Origin: Hyaloraphidium curvatum
Taxonomy: Eukaryota; Monoblepharomycota; Hyaloraphidiomycetes; Hyaloraphidiales; Hyaloraphidiaceae
NCBI GenBank assembly: GCA_025558095.1
Contig: JAIVFI010000027.1
Coordinates: 544,177 to 608,176, forward strand
DNA length: 64,000 nt
Direction of reading: 5' to 3'
The notes under the pieces were generated by a model. The model saw nothing but the letters and a program-made list of their open reading frames with translations. It was not told the origin of the DNA and made no database searches. Made by a program: the position numbers and the translations under genes. Positions within the stretch are counted from its first letter, which is position 1, and each line of letters starts with the position of its first letter. Positions 40,004 to 49,192 of this stretch are shown here, one piece after another.

Positions 40004-42142
40004 ATGGACCCCCCTGACACAGGGCAGGGGCCCAATGATGCGGCCGCTCCCGTGGTCCTGCCTGATGGCAAGGTCTCCCCTGCGCTCGCCGCGGCCTCCT
40101 CGGAGGCGCTTGCGAATCCCGTCCACTCTTCCCACGCTCCCGGCGTCGCTGCCTCTCCTCGCCTCCCTGGCGCGGCAGAGGAGCCCGCGCCGGCCCCCGC
40201 TGGTGCTACGGCTCAGCTGACAGGTTCTAAGGAGGACGCTGCTGAATCGACCACTGAAATCCGCCCCGCGTCCGCCAACGGCGGCGCCCGGGAGGAGCCG
40301 GCTCCGCAGAATCGTCTCCCGAAAGCAACCGCCCCCGCCACGCGCCTGGGGTCTCGCTCTTTCGCCGCAGCAACGTCGCGCACCTCGCCCGACCGCCCGA
40401 TTGTTCGTGTCACGGACGGCGCGATGGCGGAGCATCTGGCTTCTGCCATGCCTTTCTCGGCGCCCACCAACTACGCCAAGCTCATCGATCGGGTGCAACC
40501 GCACGCCAACGGTCGGGGCTACACGCCGGCCTTCATTGGGCCTGTCCCCCACTGCCTCATCGACCTCAACGGTGTGCCAAAGGACCGACGGCGCGTCGTC
40601 GCCGAAGCCGTGGCGAAGGCGACCTTCCCCACCACCGTCTTCACGACCGAGACGCGAGGCTACAACCCGCGTTACTCGCGACTGGACCTCTTCTGTGTTG
40701 TTGGTGCTGTCGACGGGGCAGACGCTATCAACGCCTTGGTGGAGCAGGGGGTGCTGGAGGTCAAGTTCCCAAACGGCCCGACGCGTCGGCTGCGCATCCA
40801 CCCTGTCTTCAAGGACACGCACGCCGAGCTCAAGATCGGGCCCATGATCGTCCCTGGTTCGGTGCACGAGTGCCCGGACTGGTGGGCCCGCCTCTACGCG
40901 ACTTTCCAGAACCACTATGGGGCCCCTTGCCAAGTCATTGAAGCGGCTCCCATCTCGGGCACCGACAGCAACGCCTTCTGGCGGGTCACTTTCGACGTCT
41001 CGCAGTGCGGGGTTGATGCCTTCTTTGACCGTGCAGCACGCATTGGCCCACCCTCGTACTGCTTCCTTGACTCGTGGGGGACACTCCTCCAGCACAAGCT
41101 CCTTCGCCCAGCTGTCCGCTATGACAGTAGCAACGGACAGTGCGGCCACTGCAAGCGCACGGGCGGCCACGTCGGTGACGATGCCACGTGCACCAACTGT
41201 GCTTACTGCCCAGACGGTCTCAACCGCATGAATCCCGGCGCCTTTGCCAGCCCGCAAGCACGCCGTGCGCACGAGGCGGACTGCATTCACAACCCGGCCA
41301 ACGTACGGCTCTCTCCCCCAACGGTGGAGCCCGCCACGACCCCGCGGCTGCCCCCCCTGAGGGAAGAGGTCGTTCCTCCGCATCTGGCTTCCCCCACCGC
41401 CCCTGCGGCCAACGAGTGGCTTACAGCTGGGCCGTCCGGCAAGCGCGCAGGCTCTGCGCCCCCAGCTCTTGCCCAGCCAGTGGCCAAGGCGTCCCACAAC
41501 AGGTTTTCGGCACTCGGTGGTGGTGGTGCCGGTGCTTCGGTCGATTGGGGGGAGTCTGACGCCGCCGAAAAGATGGATTTCCATGGTCTTCCCATTTTAG
41601 AGCCGGCTGACAAGGATGGGGACGAGGACATGGGTGGTGCCGACCAGCTGGCCGCTGAGAACGCCATCAGCAGTGCTGCACAGCAGGTTGCAGCCAATAC
41701 CGCGCTGGAGGATCTGGAGCTTGCTGCTCCCGCAATGGAGGGCACGGAATCTGCGATGGAGGAGGATGCCACCGGCTCTGAGGCCTCGGGTGGAAACGAC
41801 GCCGCCTCCGAAGCCTCTGCTGAGGGCGATGGTTCGAACTCGGAGGCACCAAGCGAAGACATGCACACGGCCGATGAGGCCGCTGGGGCATCCGCGGTTG
41901 GTGATCCTACGATGGCCCCAGGCCCCAAGCACGCAGGCAAGGGCCGTCCCGTGGAGGATGTGGCAGGGACAAACCCGGACAAGGTTGCCAAGCCGTATCA
42001 GCAAATCGACGTCAAATCCGCCAAAGCGGAACGGAAGGCCAAGGCGGCCGTTCGCAAGCTCGGCTCCCCCCAGGCCAAGGCCGCCTCCACGTCAACCGGA
42101 TCCCTGCTGCCGGCTCCTGGCTCACCGTCCTTGAATGCCTAA
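40004..42142 (+). CDS. Retrotransposon ORF1 (nucleic-acid binding)
   Basis: 712 aa starting MDPPDTGQGPNDAAAP. The first ~130 residues are Ala/Pro-rich and disordered. A folded-looking core runs from VRVTDGAMAEHLASAMPF to about residue 370. It includes RYSRLDLFCVVGAVDGADAI, FKDTHAELKIGPMIVPG and WRVTFDVSQCGVDAFFD. It is followed by a non-canonical zinc-knuckle-like cluster CGHCKRTGGHVGDDATC plus CTNCAYC. The C-terminal third is acidic and Ser-rich, ending basic (KAERKAKAAVRKLG). ORF1 proteins of non-LTR elements bind element RNA. The stop TAA lies eight bases after the ORF2 ATG (ATGCCTAA), suggesting reinitiation after termination. Confidence 0.75.
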   Translation: MDPPDTGQGPNDAAAPVVLPDGKVSPALAAASSEALANPVHSSHAPGVAASPRLPGAAEEPAPAPAGATAQLTGSKEDAAESTTEIRPASANGGAREEPAPQNRLPKATAPATRLGSRSFAAATSRTSPDRPIVRVTDGAMAEHLASAMPFSAPTNYAKLIDRVQPHANGRGYTPAFIGPVPHCLIDLNGVPKDRRRVVAEAVAKATFPTTVFTTETRGYNPRYSRLDLFCVVGAVDGADAINALVEQGVLEVKFPNGPTRRLRIHPVFKDTHAELKIGPMIVPGSVHECPDWWARLYATFQNHYGAPCQVIEAAPISGTDSNAFWRVTFDVSQCGVDAFFDRAARIGPPSYCFLDSWGTLLQHKLLRPAVRYDSSNGQCGHCKRTGGHVGDDATCTNCAYCPDGLNRMNPGAFASPQARRAHEADCIHNPANVRLSPPTVEPATTPRLPPLREEVVPPHLASPTAPAANEWLTAGPSGKRAGSAPPALAQPVAKASHNRFSALGGGGAGASVDWGESDAAEKMDFHGLPILEPADKDGDEDMGGADQLAAENAISSAAQQVAANTALEDLELAAPAMEGTESAMEEDATGSEASGGNDAASEASAEGDGSNSEAPSEDMHTADEAAGASAVGDPTMAPGPKHAGKGRPVEDVAGTNPDKVAKPYQQIDVKSAKAERKAKAAVRKLGSPQAKAASTSTGSLLPAPGSPSLNA

Positions 42143-42986
42143 AACACCACCAAGCAAGTGGCAACGCCGAGTAGTGGGCTGCTCTTCTCGGCGCCGAGCT
42201 CGTCCGGATACCTCCCGGGCGCGGTCAGCCCCTCCATCTTTTGCTGTTTTGCAGTCTTCACCGGTACGCCAACTACCACTATCTACAACGTCTCACCGAG
42301 TTCCGAGGCCGTTCGCGGCAGCAGGGGAGACTTCCGACATTGACCCCGCGTCCCCCGGGGCCCCTCGGCCAAATGCCGTGCCTAGCTTGGCCGAGGGTCA
42401 CACTCTGCCCACGCCGCCCCGCGGCTCCTCCCGCTTGCCGGCACCAGCGGGGGGGAAAGGGGCGGCATGCTCGGAAGTATCTCCCTCCTCGTCATCGCAG
42501 ATCTTGATCGCTGATGCCCCGGCTTCGGCCGCTTCCATGCTCTCGGCGCACCCAGGCCATCCTCCGTGGGAAACCCCAGCTGCAACCGCCGTGCCGAGCT
42601 TGCAGCTGCCGCCTGCGCCGCCCCGCACAACCCCCGGCACGCCGCCGGCACCAACGGCCGGGGGGGGGCAGAGCTCCTCGGAAGTATCCACTCCGACGCG
42701 CACCTTGCCTCCTTGGTATGCTCACACGGAGCCCGGTTCGCCGGCGCACCTCGAATGGCCAGGTTCCGAGCTCCTCGATGACGGCGGCAGTGATGCTATC
42801 GGTGACGCGTGGTCGGCGCTTGCGGCCTGGCACAGGGCGGGGGGCGACCTGACCGAGTCACAGGAGGTTTGGATGCGGACACATGCGCTCGACGATTGGG
42901 AGATCTCGTCGGACAAGGCACCGTCCGCGGTAGCTGATCCTGGCGGCGGGACACCGGCATCGCCGCCGCCACCGTATTCGCCATGA
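42135..42986 (+). CDS. Retrotransposon ORF2 (Pro/Ser-rich, unknown)
   Basis: 283 aa starting MPKTPPSKWQRRVVGC, placed +1 relative to ORF1 and overlapping it by eight bases. It is rich in Pro, Ser and Ala, with two degenerate internal copies of a module (VPSLAEGHTLPTPPRGSSR and VPSLQLPPAPPRTTPG, each leading to a Gly-rich turn and SEVS). The C-terminal part, DAWSALAAWHRAGGDLTESQ, looks helical and acidic. It ends PPPPYSP with TGA overlapping the ORF3 ATG (ATGA). A separate small middle ORF is not usual for non-LTR elements. Its length without stops and exact coupling at both ends support that it is translated. Function unknown. Confidence 0.6.
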   Translation: MPKTPPSKWQRRVVGCSSRRRARPDTSRARSAPPSFAVLQSSPVRQLPLSTTSHRVPRPFAAAGETSDIDPASPGAPRPNAVPSLAEGHTLPTPPRGSSRLPAPAGGKGAACSEVSPSSSSQILIADAPASAASMLSAHPGHPPWETPAATAVPSLQLPPAPPRTTPGTPPAPTAGGGQSSSEVSTPTRTLPPWYAHTEPGSPAHLEWPGSELLDDGGSDAIGDAWSALAAWHRAGGDLTESQEVWMRTHALDDWEISSDKAPSAVADPGGGTPASPPPPYSP

Positions 42987-45900
42987 GCTGCACGCCGCTC
43001 CTGCCTTACAGCTGCCACCGCTGCGCGGCAGCTTTCGCCAACATCGGAGCTCTATCTCATCATCACCAATCTTGCATCGACGGCGATGTGCCGATGGCGG
43101 AGGCGCCTGCTGAACCCGGCCTCCATGCGTGCCCGGTTGATGGTTGCCGCTTCCAGCCAACTCCAAACAAAAACAAACGGGACGGTCATCTTCGGGTCAC
43201 ACGGAGCCCGGAGCACTGGTTGGCGATGCAGCGCCTGTCTGCCGATGCGTTGCGCGCCATGGGGCTAGCGCGGTGCGGGGGTTGCCGGCGTCCCTACGCC
43301 GCAAACGCCTCTGGTGCCGGTGTTTCTGGACAGCACACCTCGTGCAACCCGGACGCAGCTAACCCGCCACTCGGCGTCTCTTTAGCTTCGCTTCCACCCG
43401 ATCTCGTCGAGTTCCTCGACCGCGTGCGTGCCGAGCGGGCGGCTGCCACGGGACGCGCGGAGGGACCGGCGTCACCAGCGGCATCGTCGGCATCTCCCCG
43501 TGCTTCGCCACCCGCGCCCGCGCTGATGGCGGCCCTTGCGGCCGCCCGGGTTGCGGCCGACGCCCCGCAGGACGGCCAGGCGCAACGGGCGGCGCTGGCG
43601 GCGGCGGCGGCGGCGGCGCGTGCCGCCCCGGACGGCGGTGATCCCCCAGGCGGCGACGGCGCGCCGGGCGGCAACGCTGCGGCTGGCGGGCACGGCAACG
43701 GCGGTGATCCGGGCGACCCGGGCGACGGTGGTCCACCCGGGGGTCCCGGGCCTGATCCGCCGCCGGGCGGGGGCGCGGGGGCGCCGCCGCCGGAGCCGCT
43801 GAAGCACCGCTACCGGACCACCACCTGGAGCACGCTCGCCTTCCGGGCCAGCGAGTCTTTCCAACGGGCCTACGAGGACCCGGCGGCACCGGAAACCGAC
43901 CTGCACCGCACTCTCACCGCCTACCTTGCGTTTGGCGGCTACGTCATGTCGGGGGACTACATGTACGAGCAGAACTACTTCGCCGCCCGTCAGGTCAACC
44001 GGGGCGCGCGGCGGGACGGGCTGCGGCCGCTCAACTACCAGCTCTTCAAGTCCATCGTGCTTGCCGCCTTGAAGGGCGCTCCTGGTGCTGCGTCCGCGGC
44101 CCTCTCGGGGGAGGCCGTTCCGGCTGGCTTCACGCCCACGCTTCAGGCGGAACTGGAGGAGCTGTACCCGGGGCCGCGGGAGGGAGAGCCGCTGTGTCGG
44201 CTGTCTCTGCCCCCCAACGCGCCCGCGCCCTGCCCTGCCTACACGGACGCGGCTTTCCTGGAGGACATCTGGGCCCGGTTGCGCCGGAAGAAGGACGGCG
44301 TGGGGGCCGGCATGTCGGGTTTCAGCATGGCCAAACTTTTCATCGTGCACAACTGCGAGAACGACGCGACGCGGCGGAAGCTCCGCCCGCTGGCGGCCAT
44401 GGTGCATGGCGTGTGCACTGGCCGACTCGACACCCCCATGCTCCGGCCGCTCCTCACGGATCAAATCCTCGTCCCTCTGCTCAAGCCGGAGGGGGGGCTC
44501 CGGCCGATTGGCATTATGGAGGGCATCACGCGGCTCGCGGGCTCGTACCTGGCCGTGCGGCACAAGGCTCTTCTGAGGAAGCTCCAACAGCAGGAGGACC
44601 TGGGTCACGGGGTGGACGGGGGCGCGGAGGCGACCGCCCACGCGGTGAACGCGTGGCTGGCGGCCTTCCCCGACCACGTCGTCATGAAGGTCGACTCTAG
44701 GAACGCCTTCAATACGCTGCGCCGCCTCTTCGCGCGCGAGGTGGTCCGCCAGGTGCCTCAGCTTATCCCGTACTACAACCTCGTTTACTCGCGCCCTTCC
44801 CACGCCTACTTCCGCGACCGGCGCTCGGCGGAGCTCCTTTTCCGGATCACCATGTACGAGGGCAACATCCAGGGCGACCCGCTGTCGTCTGCCATCTTCT
44901 CCTGCGCCATGAGCCGCATGCTGCGGCCCATCCGCTCTGGGCACCCCGACTGCCTCATCCTTGGGTACCTCGACGACCTCACCGTGGTCGGGCCGCTGGA
45001 CTCGGTCATGGCCGTCCTGGGAGAGGTGCGTGACGGCCTTTCTTCCCTCGGCATGACCCACCGCCCGGACAAGAGCTACCTGCTTTCGCTCTCGACGAAC
45101 CCGGCCGTGCTGGAGCGGGTGCGCGCGGCCGGTGCGGCCCACAACATCCGCGTCGCTGGCTTCCCGCCTCACGAGGCCGACCCCGAGGTGCATGCCACGG
45201 CGTCGGCCCCGGGCTCGCCTGACTTCGCTCGCTCGTGCGGCCTCAAGGTGGTAGGTGCCCCGGTCGGCACCCCTGCCTATGTGGAGTCGTTCCTCGCGGC
45301 CAAGATCGACTCCATTGCCGCTCTTCTCGATGAAATCGAGCGCGCCGCGCTCGGCTACGCCATGCCGGCCGACATCCCCTCCCTCCAGGGCCTGTACTCC
45401 CTCCTCCGTCTCTGTGTGACCCAGCTCTTCTCGTTTTGGCTCCGCATTCTCCCCCCCTCGGTTACCCAACCCTTTGCTCGACGTCTTGACAACGCGCTTT
45501 TCACCACCTTCTTGCGCTTGCTGGGAGATCGGGCCGAGGATCTGGATCCGCTGTCGGTGGAGGGTCGGACTGTGCGGGAGCAGGTATTCTTGGGTCTGCA
45601 CTACTCGGGGATGGGGCTTCTGTCATCGGAGAAGGTGGCCTCGGCGGCTTACCTGTCTTCACTCAACCTCACGGCGGGCCCCTTGGACGCCATGCTTGGT
45701 CTTCGAACCTCGGCCCGGGGTGTGGGCGTGGAGCACGTGCGGGAACTGGTTCCCGTCATCGAGGCCCTCCGCCCCGCCTTTGAGCGTGTCGAGGATGACA
45801 CGGCCGCAGCGTACGCCGAGGCTGCGCGTGCTGGGCAACCGGTGGGCGCCGCGCCCGCCCGCCGTACGCTCCCTGCGGACGCCAGTTTCTTCGCTCAGCC

Positions 45901-46894
45901 GGTCTGGCACGGCCTGCAGAGCGACCTTACGCGTCTCGAGGACCAGCGCCGCCTCGCGGCTCTGATTGCCTTGCAACCCGACACTTCCGCTGGTCTGGAG
46001 CGCCGCAAGCGGCTCGTCCAGGCGCAGGACGGCCTGTCGGCTTTCCTGACTGCCTCTCCCGCGCTGCTTGCCAACCACATTCGCAACAACTTTTTCCGCT
46101 TACTTGTACGCTTCCGGCTTTGCCTCCCGCTCCTGCACGAGGCCGACTACCCTGGTCTTTCCTTGCCCTGCCGGCGGGGCTGCAAGCGATCGGCCATGTC
46201 GCTGACGGGGGAGCACGCGTTCTCGGGCTGCTATGGCCGGGATCTCTTCAGTCCTGGTCACGACGACATTTGCGCGGCCATCCGCGCGGCGCTTCGCTCC
46301 ATCCCGCTCCTCCGCGTGCACCCCATGCCGCCAAACCTCCTTGCGCATGGCTACGAGACTGTCACCCCGCCCACGCCTGCGGATGCTGGCCGCCTTGGCG
46401 ACATTCTCATCACGCACCGCGAAACCCGGAAACGGTGGTTGCTCGAGATCAAGACCCTCACCTCTATGGCCCATTTGCACACGGGCCTGGTCTTCTCGGT
46501 CCCGGGCCACGCAGTCGAACGGCGGGTCGAGGCCGCCAGGAAGGACTACTCCCGTTTCGTCTTCAACGCCAACTTCTACCCTCTGATCGTGCTTGCTTTT
46601 GATTCGTACAGCGCTGTCTCTGCCACTTTCTCGCGCTTCTCCTCGGAGATGGGGCGCATCCAGTATCCCGGGATCGTCGGCCGCGATGGGCAGCCCGTGG
46701 ACCTCGATGGCCTTTACTCTCGTTTTGTGCGGCGCTTCCGCGAACGGATCGCGGTGGCCTGGGCTCTTGGCGTCGCGGCCCAACTCCAACACTGGCTTCA
46801 GCTGTGCACCGAAGCCGCCGCTGTCAACGCTCCGGCCCCCGCGCCGGTCGCTTTTGGTTTGAATGTAGATGAGGAGCTGATTCTTGGGGCGTAG
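42983..46894 (+). CDS. Retrotransposon ORF3: RT and RLE endonuclease
   Basis: 1303 aa from MSCTPLLPYSCHRCAAAF. N-terminal zinc fingers (CHRCAAAFANIGALSHHH, CPVDGCRFQPTPNK, CGGCRRPY) could bind the target DNA. A Gly/Pro/Ala-rich spacer follows to about residue 270. The reverse transcriptase has LVPLLKPEGGLRPIGIMEG, the metal Asp in KVDSRNAFNTL, QGDPLSSAIFSCAMSRML and the catalytic YLDDLTVVG. The C-terminus has a CCHC motif (CRRGCKRSAMSLTGEHAFSG then C), then GHDDICAAIRAAL and GDILITHRETRKRWLLEIKT. This fits the restriction-like (PD-D/ExK) endonuclease of R2-type elements rather than an APE endonuclease. The protein nicks the target and primes cDNA synthesis there. Its start overlaps the ORF2 stop by ATGA. 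Confidence 0.85.
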   Translation: MSCTPLLPYSCHRCAAAFANIGALSHHHQSCIDGDVPMAEAPAEPGLHACPVDGCRFQPTPNKNKRDGHLRVTRSPEHWLAMQRLSADALRAMGLARCGGCRRPYAANASGAGVSGQHTSCNPDAANPPLGVSLASLPPDLVEFLDRVRAERAAATGRAEGPASPAASSASPRASPPAPALMAALAAARVAADAPQDGQAQRAALAAAAAAARAAPDGGDPPGGDGAPGGNAAAGGHGNGGDPGDPGDGGPPGGPGPDPPPGGGAGAPPPEPLKHRYRTTTWSTLAFRASESFQRAYEDPAAPETDLHRTLTAYLAFGGYVMSGDYMYEQNYFAARQVNRGARRDGLRPLNYQLFKSIVLAALKGAPGAASAALSGEAVPAGFTPTLQAELEELYPGPREGEPLCRLSLPPNAPAPCPAYTDAAFLEDIWARLRRKKDGVGAGMSGFSMAKLFIVHNCENDATRRKLRPLAAMVHGVCTGRLDTPMLRPLLTDQILVPLLKPEGGLRPIGIMEGITRLAGSYLAVRHKALLRKLQQQEDLGHGVDGGAEATAHAVNAWLAAFPDHVVMKVDSRNAFNTLRRLFAREVVRQVPQLIPYYNLVYSRPSHAYFRDRRSAELLFRITMYEGNIQGDPLSSAIFSCAMSRMLRPIRSGHPDCLILGYLDDLTVVGPLDSVMAVLGEVRDGLSSLGMTHRPDKSYLLSLSTNPAVLERVRAAGAAHNIRVAGFPPHEADPEVHATASAPGSPDFARSCGLKVVGAPVGTPAYVESFLAAKIDSIAALLDEIERAALGYAMPADIPSLQGLYSLLRLCVTQLFSFWLRILPPSVTQPFARRLDNALFTTFLRLLGDRAEDLDPLSVEGRTVREQVFLGLHYSGMGLLSSEKVASAAYLSSLNLTAGPLDAMLGLRTSARGVGVEHVRELVPVIEALRPAFERVEDDTAAAYAEAARAGQPVGAAPARRTLPADASFFAQPVWHGLQSDLTRLEDQRRLAALIALQPDTSAGLERRKRLVQAQDGLSAFLTASPALLANHIRNNFFRLLVRFRLCLPLLHEADYPGLSLPCRRGCKRSAMSLTGEHAFSGCYGRDLFSPGHDDICAAIRAALRSIPLLRVHPMPPNLLAHGYETVTPPTPADAGRLGDILITHRETRKRWLLEIKTLTSMAHLHTGLVFSVPGHAVERRVEAARKDYSRFVFNANFYPLIVLAFDSYSAVSATFSRFSSEMGRIQYPGIVGRDGQPVDLDGLYSRFVRRFRERIAVAWALGVAAQLQHWLQLCTEAAAVNAPAPAPVAFGLNVDEELILGA

Positions 46895-47040
46895 GGGGAT
46901 TTCTAAGTGTACGGTGGGATTGCTAGCTCCTCATTACACACACGGGGCGCGACCAAGCCCAGTCGAATCGGGCGAGATCGGGCCATCGAAACGTCGAATT
47001 CAAGATCGCACCAGCGGATGGTATCGAACGCAGCTCCCAT

Positions 47041-48122
47041 TCAGGTCCCCGGGTCGCCGTTGGGCTCGGCGTCGGCCACCTCGGCCTCGCCCAGCTCCTC
47101 CATCAGCCCGTCCTCGTCCTCCATCCCCTCGTCGCCGTCTTCCTCCGACGACGCTTCCCCATCCCCATTGTCCCCCTCGGGGGCGCCGGGTCCCCGCTTG
47201 TACCCCGCCACCCCGTAGCATTCCGTCCCGCTCTTGGCATGCACCGCGCACCGGTCCTTCTTCCTCGCCACGCTGGAAAAGAACCTCCCCAGGGCCAGCC
47301 CGAGGTAGCCGTAGAACAGCACGCGGTTCTTGCCCCGCCGCTCGTTGGCGAGCCTGAGGGCGTCGGGGCCGCGGCGGGCGAACGCGGTTCGGGCCTGCGC
47401 AGGGGGGGGGCAACGTCGTCAGCTCCCCACTTCCATCCTTCCACGGCTCGCAGGCGACGCACCGGAAGCCAATGAACCTTGCCCACCGCCCTGAACTCCC
47501 CGTCCCCCTTGATGCAGGGCAGCTTTTCCCGCCCGTCCTCGCACCGCAGCAGCCACTCGGTCACCAGCTCGTCCGCCTTCCTCGCGTAGCCCGGGAACGG
47601 CCTGCCCGCGGCACGGCAGAGGTGCTTGGCCTCGTCGGAGGGGACGAGCGGGGGTAAGGAGGGGCGGGGGGGCACAACGGGCGGGGAGAGGGAGGTCAGC
47701 GGGTCGTCGTCCGAGTCGTCCGCAGCCGGGGGGGCAGGCGGTGGGTGAGCGGGGCTCGGAGACGGACCAGCAGTGCCGTGAAGCAGGTTGCGCAAGGATT
47801 CCAGCGCCCTCCTGTCCTCGCCCCTCGCGGCCCCCAGCTTGGCCATGCACGCGTCCAGCTCCCTCCCCGCCCTCCGCGCCTTCTCCTCCCAGCACCCTTC
47901 CCCTCCCTCCCCCACGCGACCCCCACCATTGCCCGCCGTCCGAGACGCGTCCCCTTCCCCATTCACGGACAGCCGTTCCGCGGGGTCACGCGCGGCGTGC
48001 AGCTCCGCCAGCTCGCGCGCTCGCGCCGCCAGGCTGTGGTAGAGCGCGGAGAGCGCGGAGGAGGCGGCGACGGAGGCCGAGCGCGCGGCGGAGAGGGCGT
48101 CGGGCGACGACGGGGCGGGCAT
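47041..48122 (-). CDS. Unknown acidic-tailed protein
   Basis: Two exons: 48122-47445 and 47394-47041, with a 50-nt intron (donor GTGGAAGG, branch GCTGACGAC, acceptor GCGCAG), giving 343 aa. It starts MPAPSSPDALSAARSASVAA, with a predicted helical or coiled N-terminus (LYHSLAARARELAELHAA, RRALESLRNLL). A conserved-looking block follows: AGRPFPGYARKADELVTEWL, KLPCIKGDGEFRAVGKVHW. After the intron come NRVLFYGYLGLALGRFF and an acidic tail (EEDGDEGMEDEDGLMEELGE). No domain was recognised. The acidic end and basic patches suggest a nuclear protein, but that is only inference. The 3' end faces the retrotransposon. Confidence 0.6.
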
Positions 48123-48520
48123 CGCGGGTGTGCTGTGTGGGGAGATGGAGGGGGACGGCGGGACCGCGCGAGGGCGGGGACGTGAGGTGTACCCCGGCCG
48201 CGATTCAAATGGATCGAATGGTCCGGTCCTCACTTGCGTTGCAGCTCTTTCTTCTCTTATCTGCTTCCATCCGTCTTCCTCGTGTCGTCCTCTGCGATCT
48301 GTCGCGACTCTCTAACCGAGAATCAATACTGCGCCGACCGGGGCATCCGGGCGTCACGGTGATGCCGGCCCGGGCTGGCATCCTTCACAACTCGGCGTGA
48401 CAATGGCATGGGGATGGGGCGGTTGGGAAGGGCGAAAGGAGCCACATAGGCGGTTCCTGAGGCTTCCTTTAGCGCCAAATCATCGGTCCTCCGTGGACTT
48501 CCTACGACCAGCCTATCCCA
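48123..48520. other. Intergenic region
   Basis: 398 bases between divergent loci. No gene or repeat was recognised; it presumably contains the promoter of the minus-strand gene. Confidence 0.4.
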
Positions 48521-49130
48521 ATGGCGGCTACCGCTTCCTTACCGACGACGGTCGACAATCCTGCTGCGCGCCTGGCAAATTTGAGGAGCTCGAAAATCGC
48601 CCTGGAGGTCTTGGCCGAGGATCCGCACGACCCGGTCCTTGCGGCCGCGCTCCGCAACGAGCCCGAGAGGCTGGAGAAGCTCATGGCAGTCGCGCCAGCC
48701 CAATTAAACCGCGAAGAGATCCGCAAGGGGAGGCTTGTGGGGCCCCGGAAAGGATCGACGGCTACATGAGCGACAAGTTTCACCGGGTTCGCGTGTTCCG
48801 TTCTCTGCGAAGCGTTGCTCTCCCGGCTCGGTCCGCGCCCTCCGCCCACCGCCGGGCTTGCTGCCGCTGTCGTCCTCGCAGACGGCCGCCCGGCCGGCTT
48901 CCGCGGCATCATCAGGCTCCTCCTGCACCACGGCGCCGATCCGAAATCGCCTTTCGTGAGGGCCGCGGTGCTGGGCGTCGAAGACGACAAGGATCCGTAC
49001 CGCGGTTTCGGACGGGACGTCGCCGACGTGCGCAGGTGGCACCGGTGGATCGAGCGCGGATGCTTCGATCGGAGAAATGATCGCGGTGGTCGTGTGGGAG
49101 CGGCTCTGCTGGAGCACCTCGTGATGATGG
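48521..49130 (+). pseudogene. LVD-family relic, internal deletion
   Basis: The N-terminal part, MAATASLPTTVDNPAARLAN, continues to DPHDPVLAAALRNEPERLEK and stops near 48769. The C-terminal part then appears in another frame: FRGIIRLLLHHGADPKSPFV, RAAVLG and WHRWIERGCF. The central 230 or so residues of the family (the MPWxYP, MGLGP and LVDALL blocks) are missing. The C-terminal fragment is in frame with the downstream amidohydrolase ORF without an intervening stop, so a longer fusion reading is possible though unlikely. Confidence 0.75.
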
Positions 49131-49192
49131 CCGGAGGAATCGACTTCACTTGCCACCCACCGGCCGGAACTCCCCCATCCCAAGCCGACGAA

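Larger units (their letters stand above)
39991..46943 (+). mobile_element. Non-LTR retrotransposon with three ORFs
   Basis: Element defined by three plus-strand ORFs (40004-42142, 42135-42986, 42983-46894) that overlap at their stop/start codons. The last ORF carries reverse transcriptase and a restriction-like endonuclease. No LTRs or poly-A tail were seen. The outer limits are tentative: GGGGCGCGA occurs at 39982-39990 and 46944-46952 and could be a target-site duplication, leaving a 13-nt leader and a short ATTACACACAC 3' end. The element lies between the RING ligase and an unrelated gene and appears full-length. Confidence 0.75.

Noticed and set aside
43472-45601. 709-residue minus-strand ORF
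   Set aside because: Antisense of the reverse transcriptase ORF, no coding signature.
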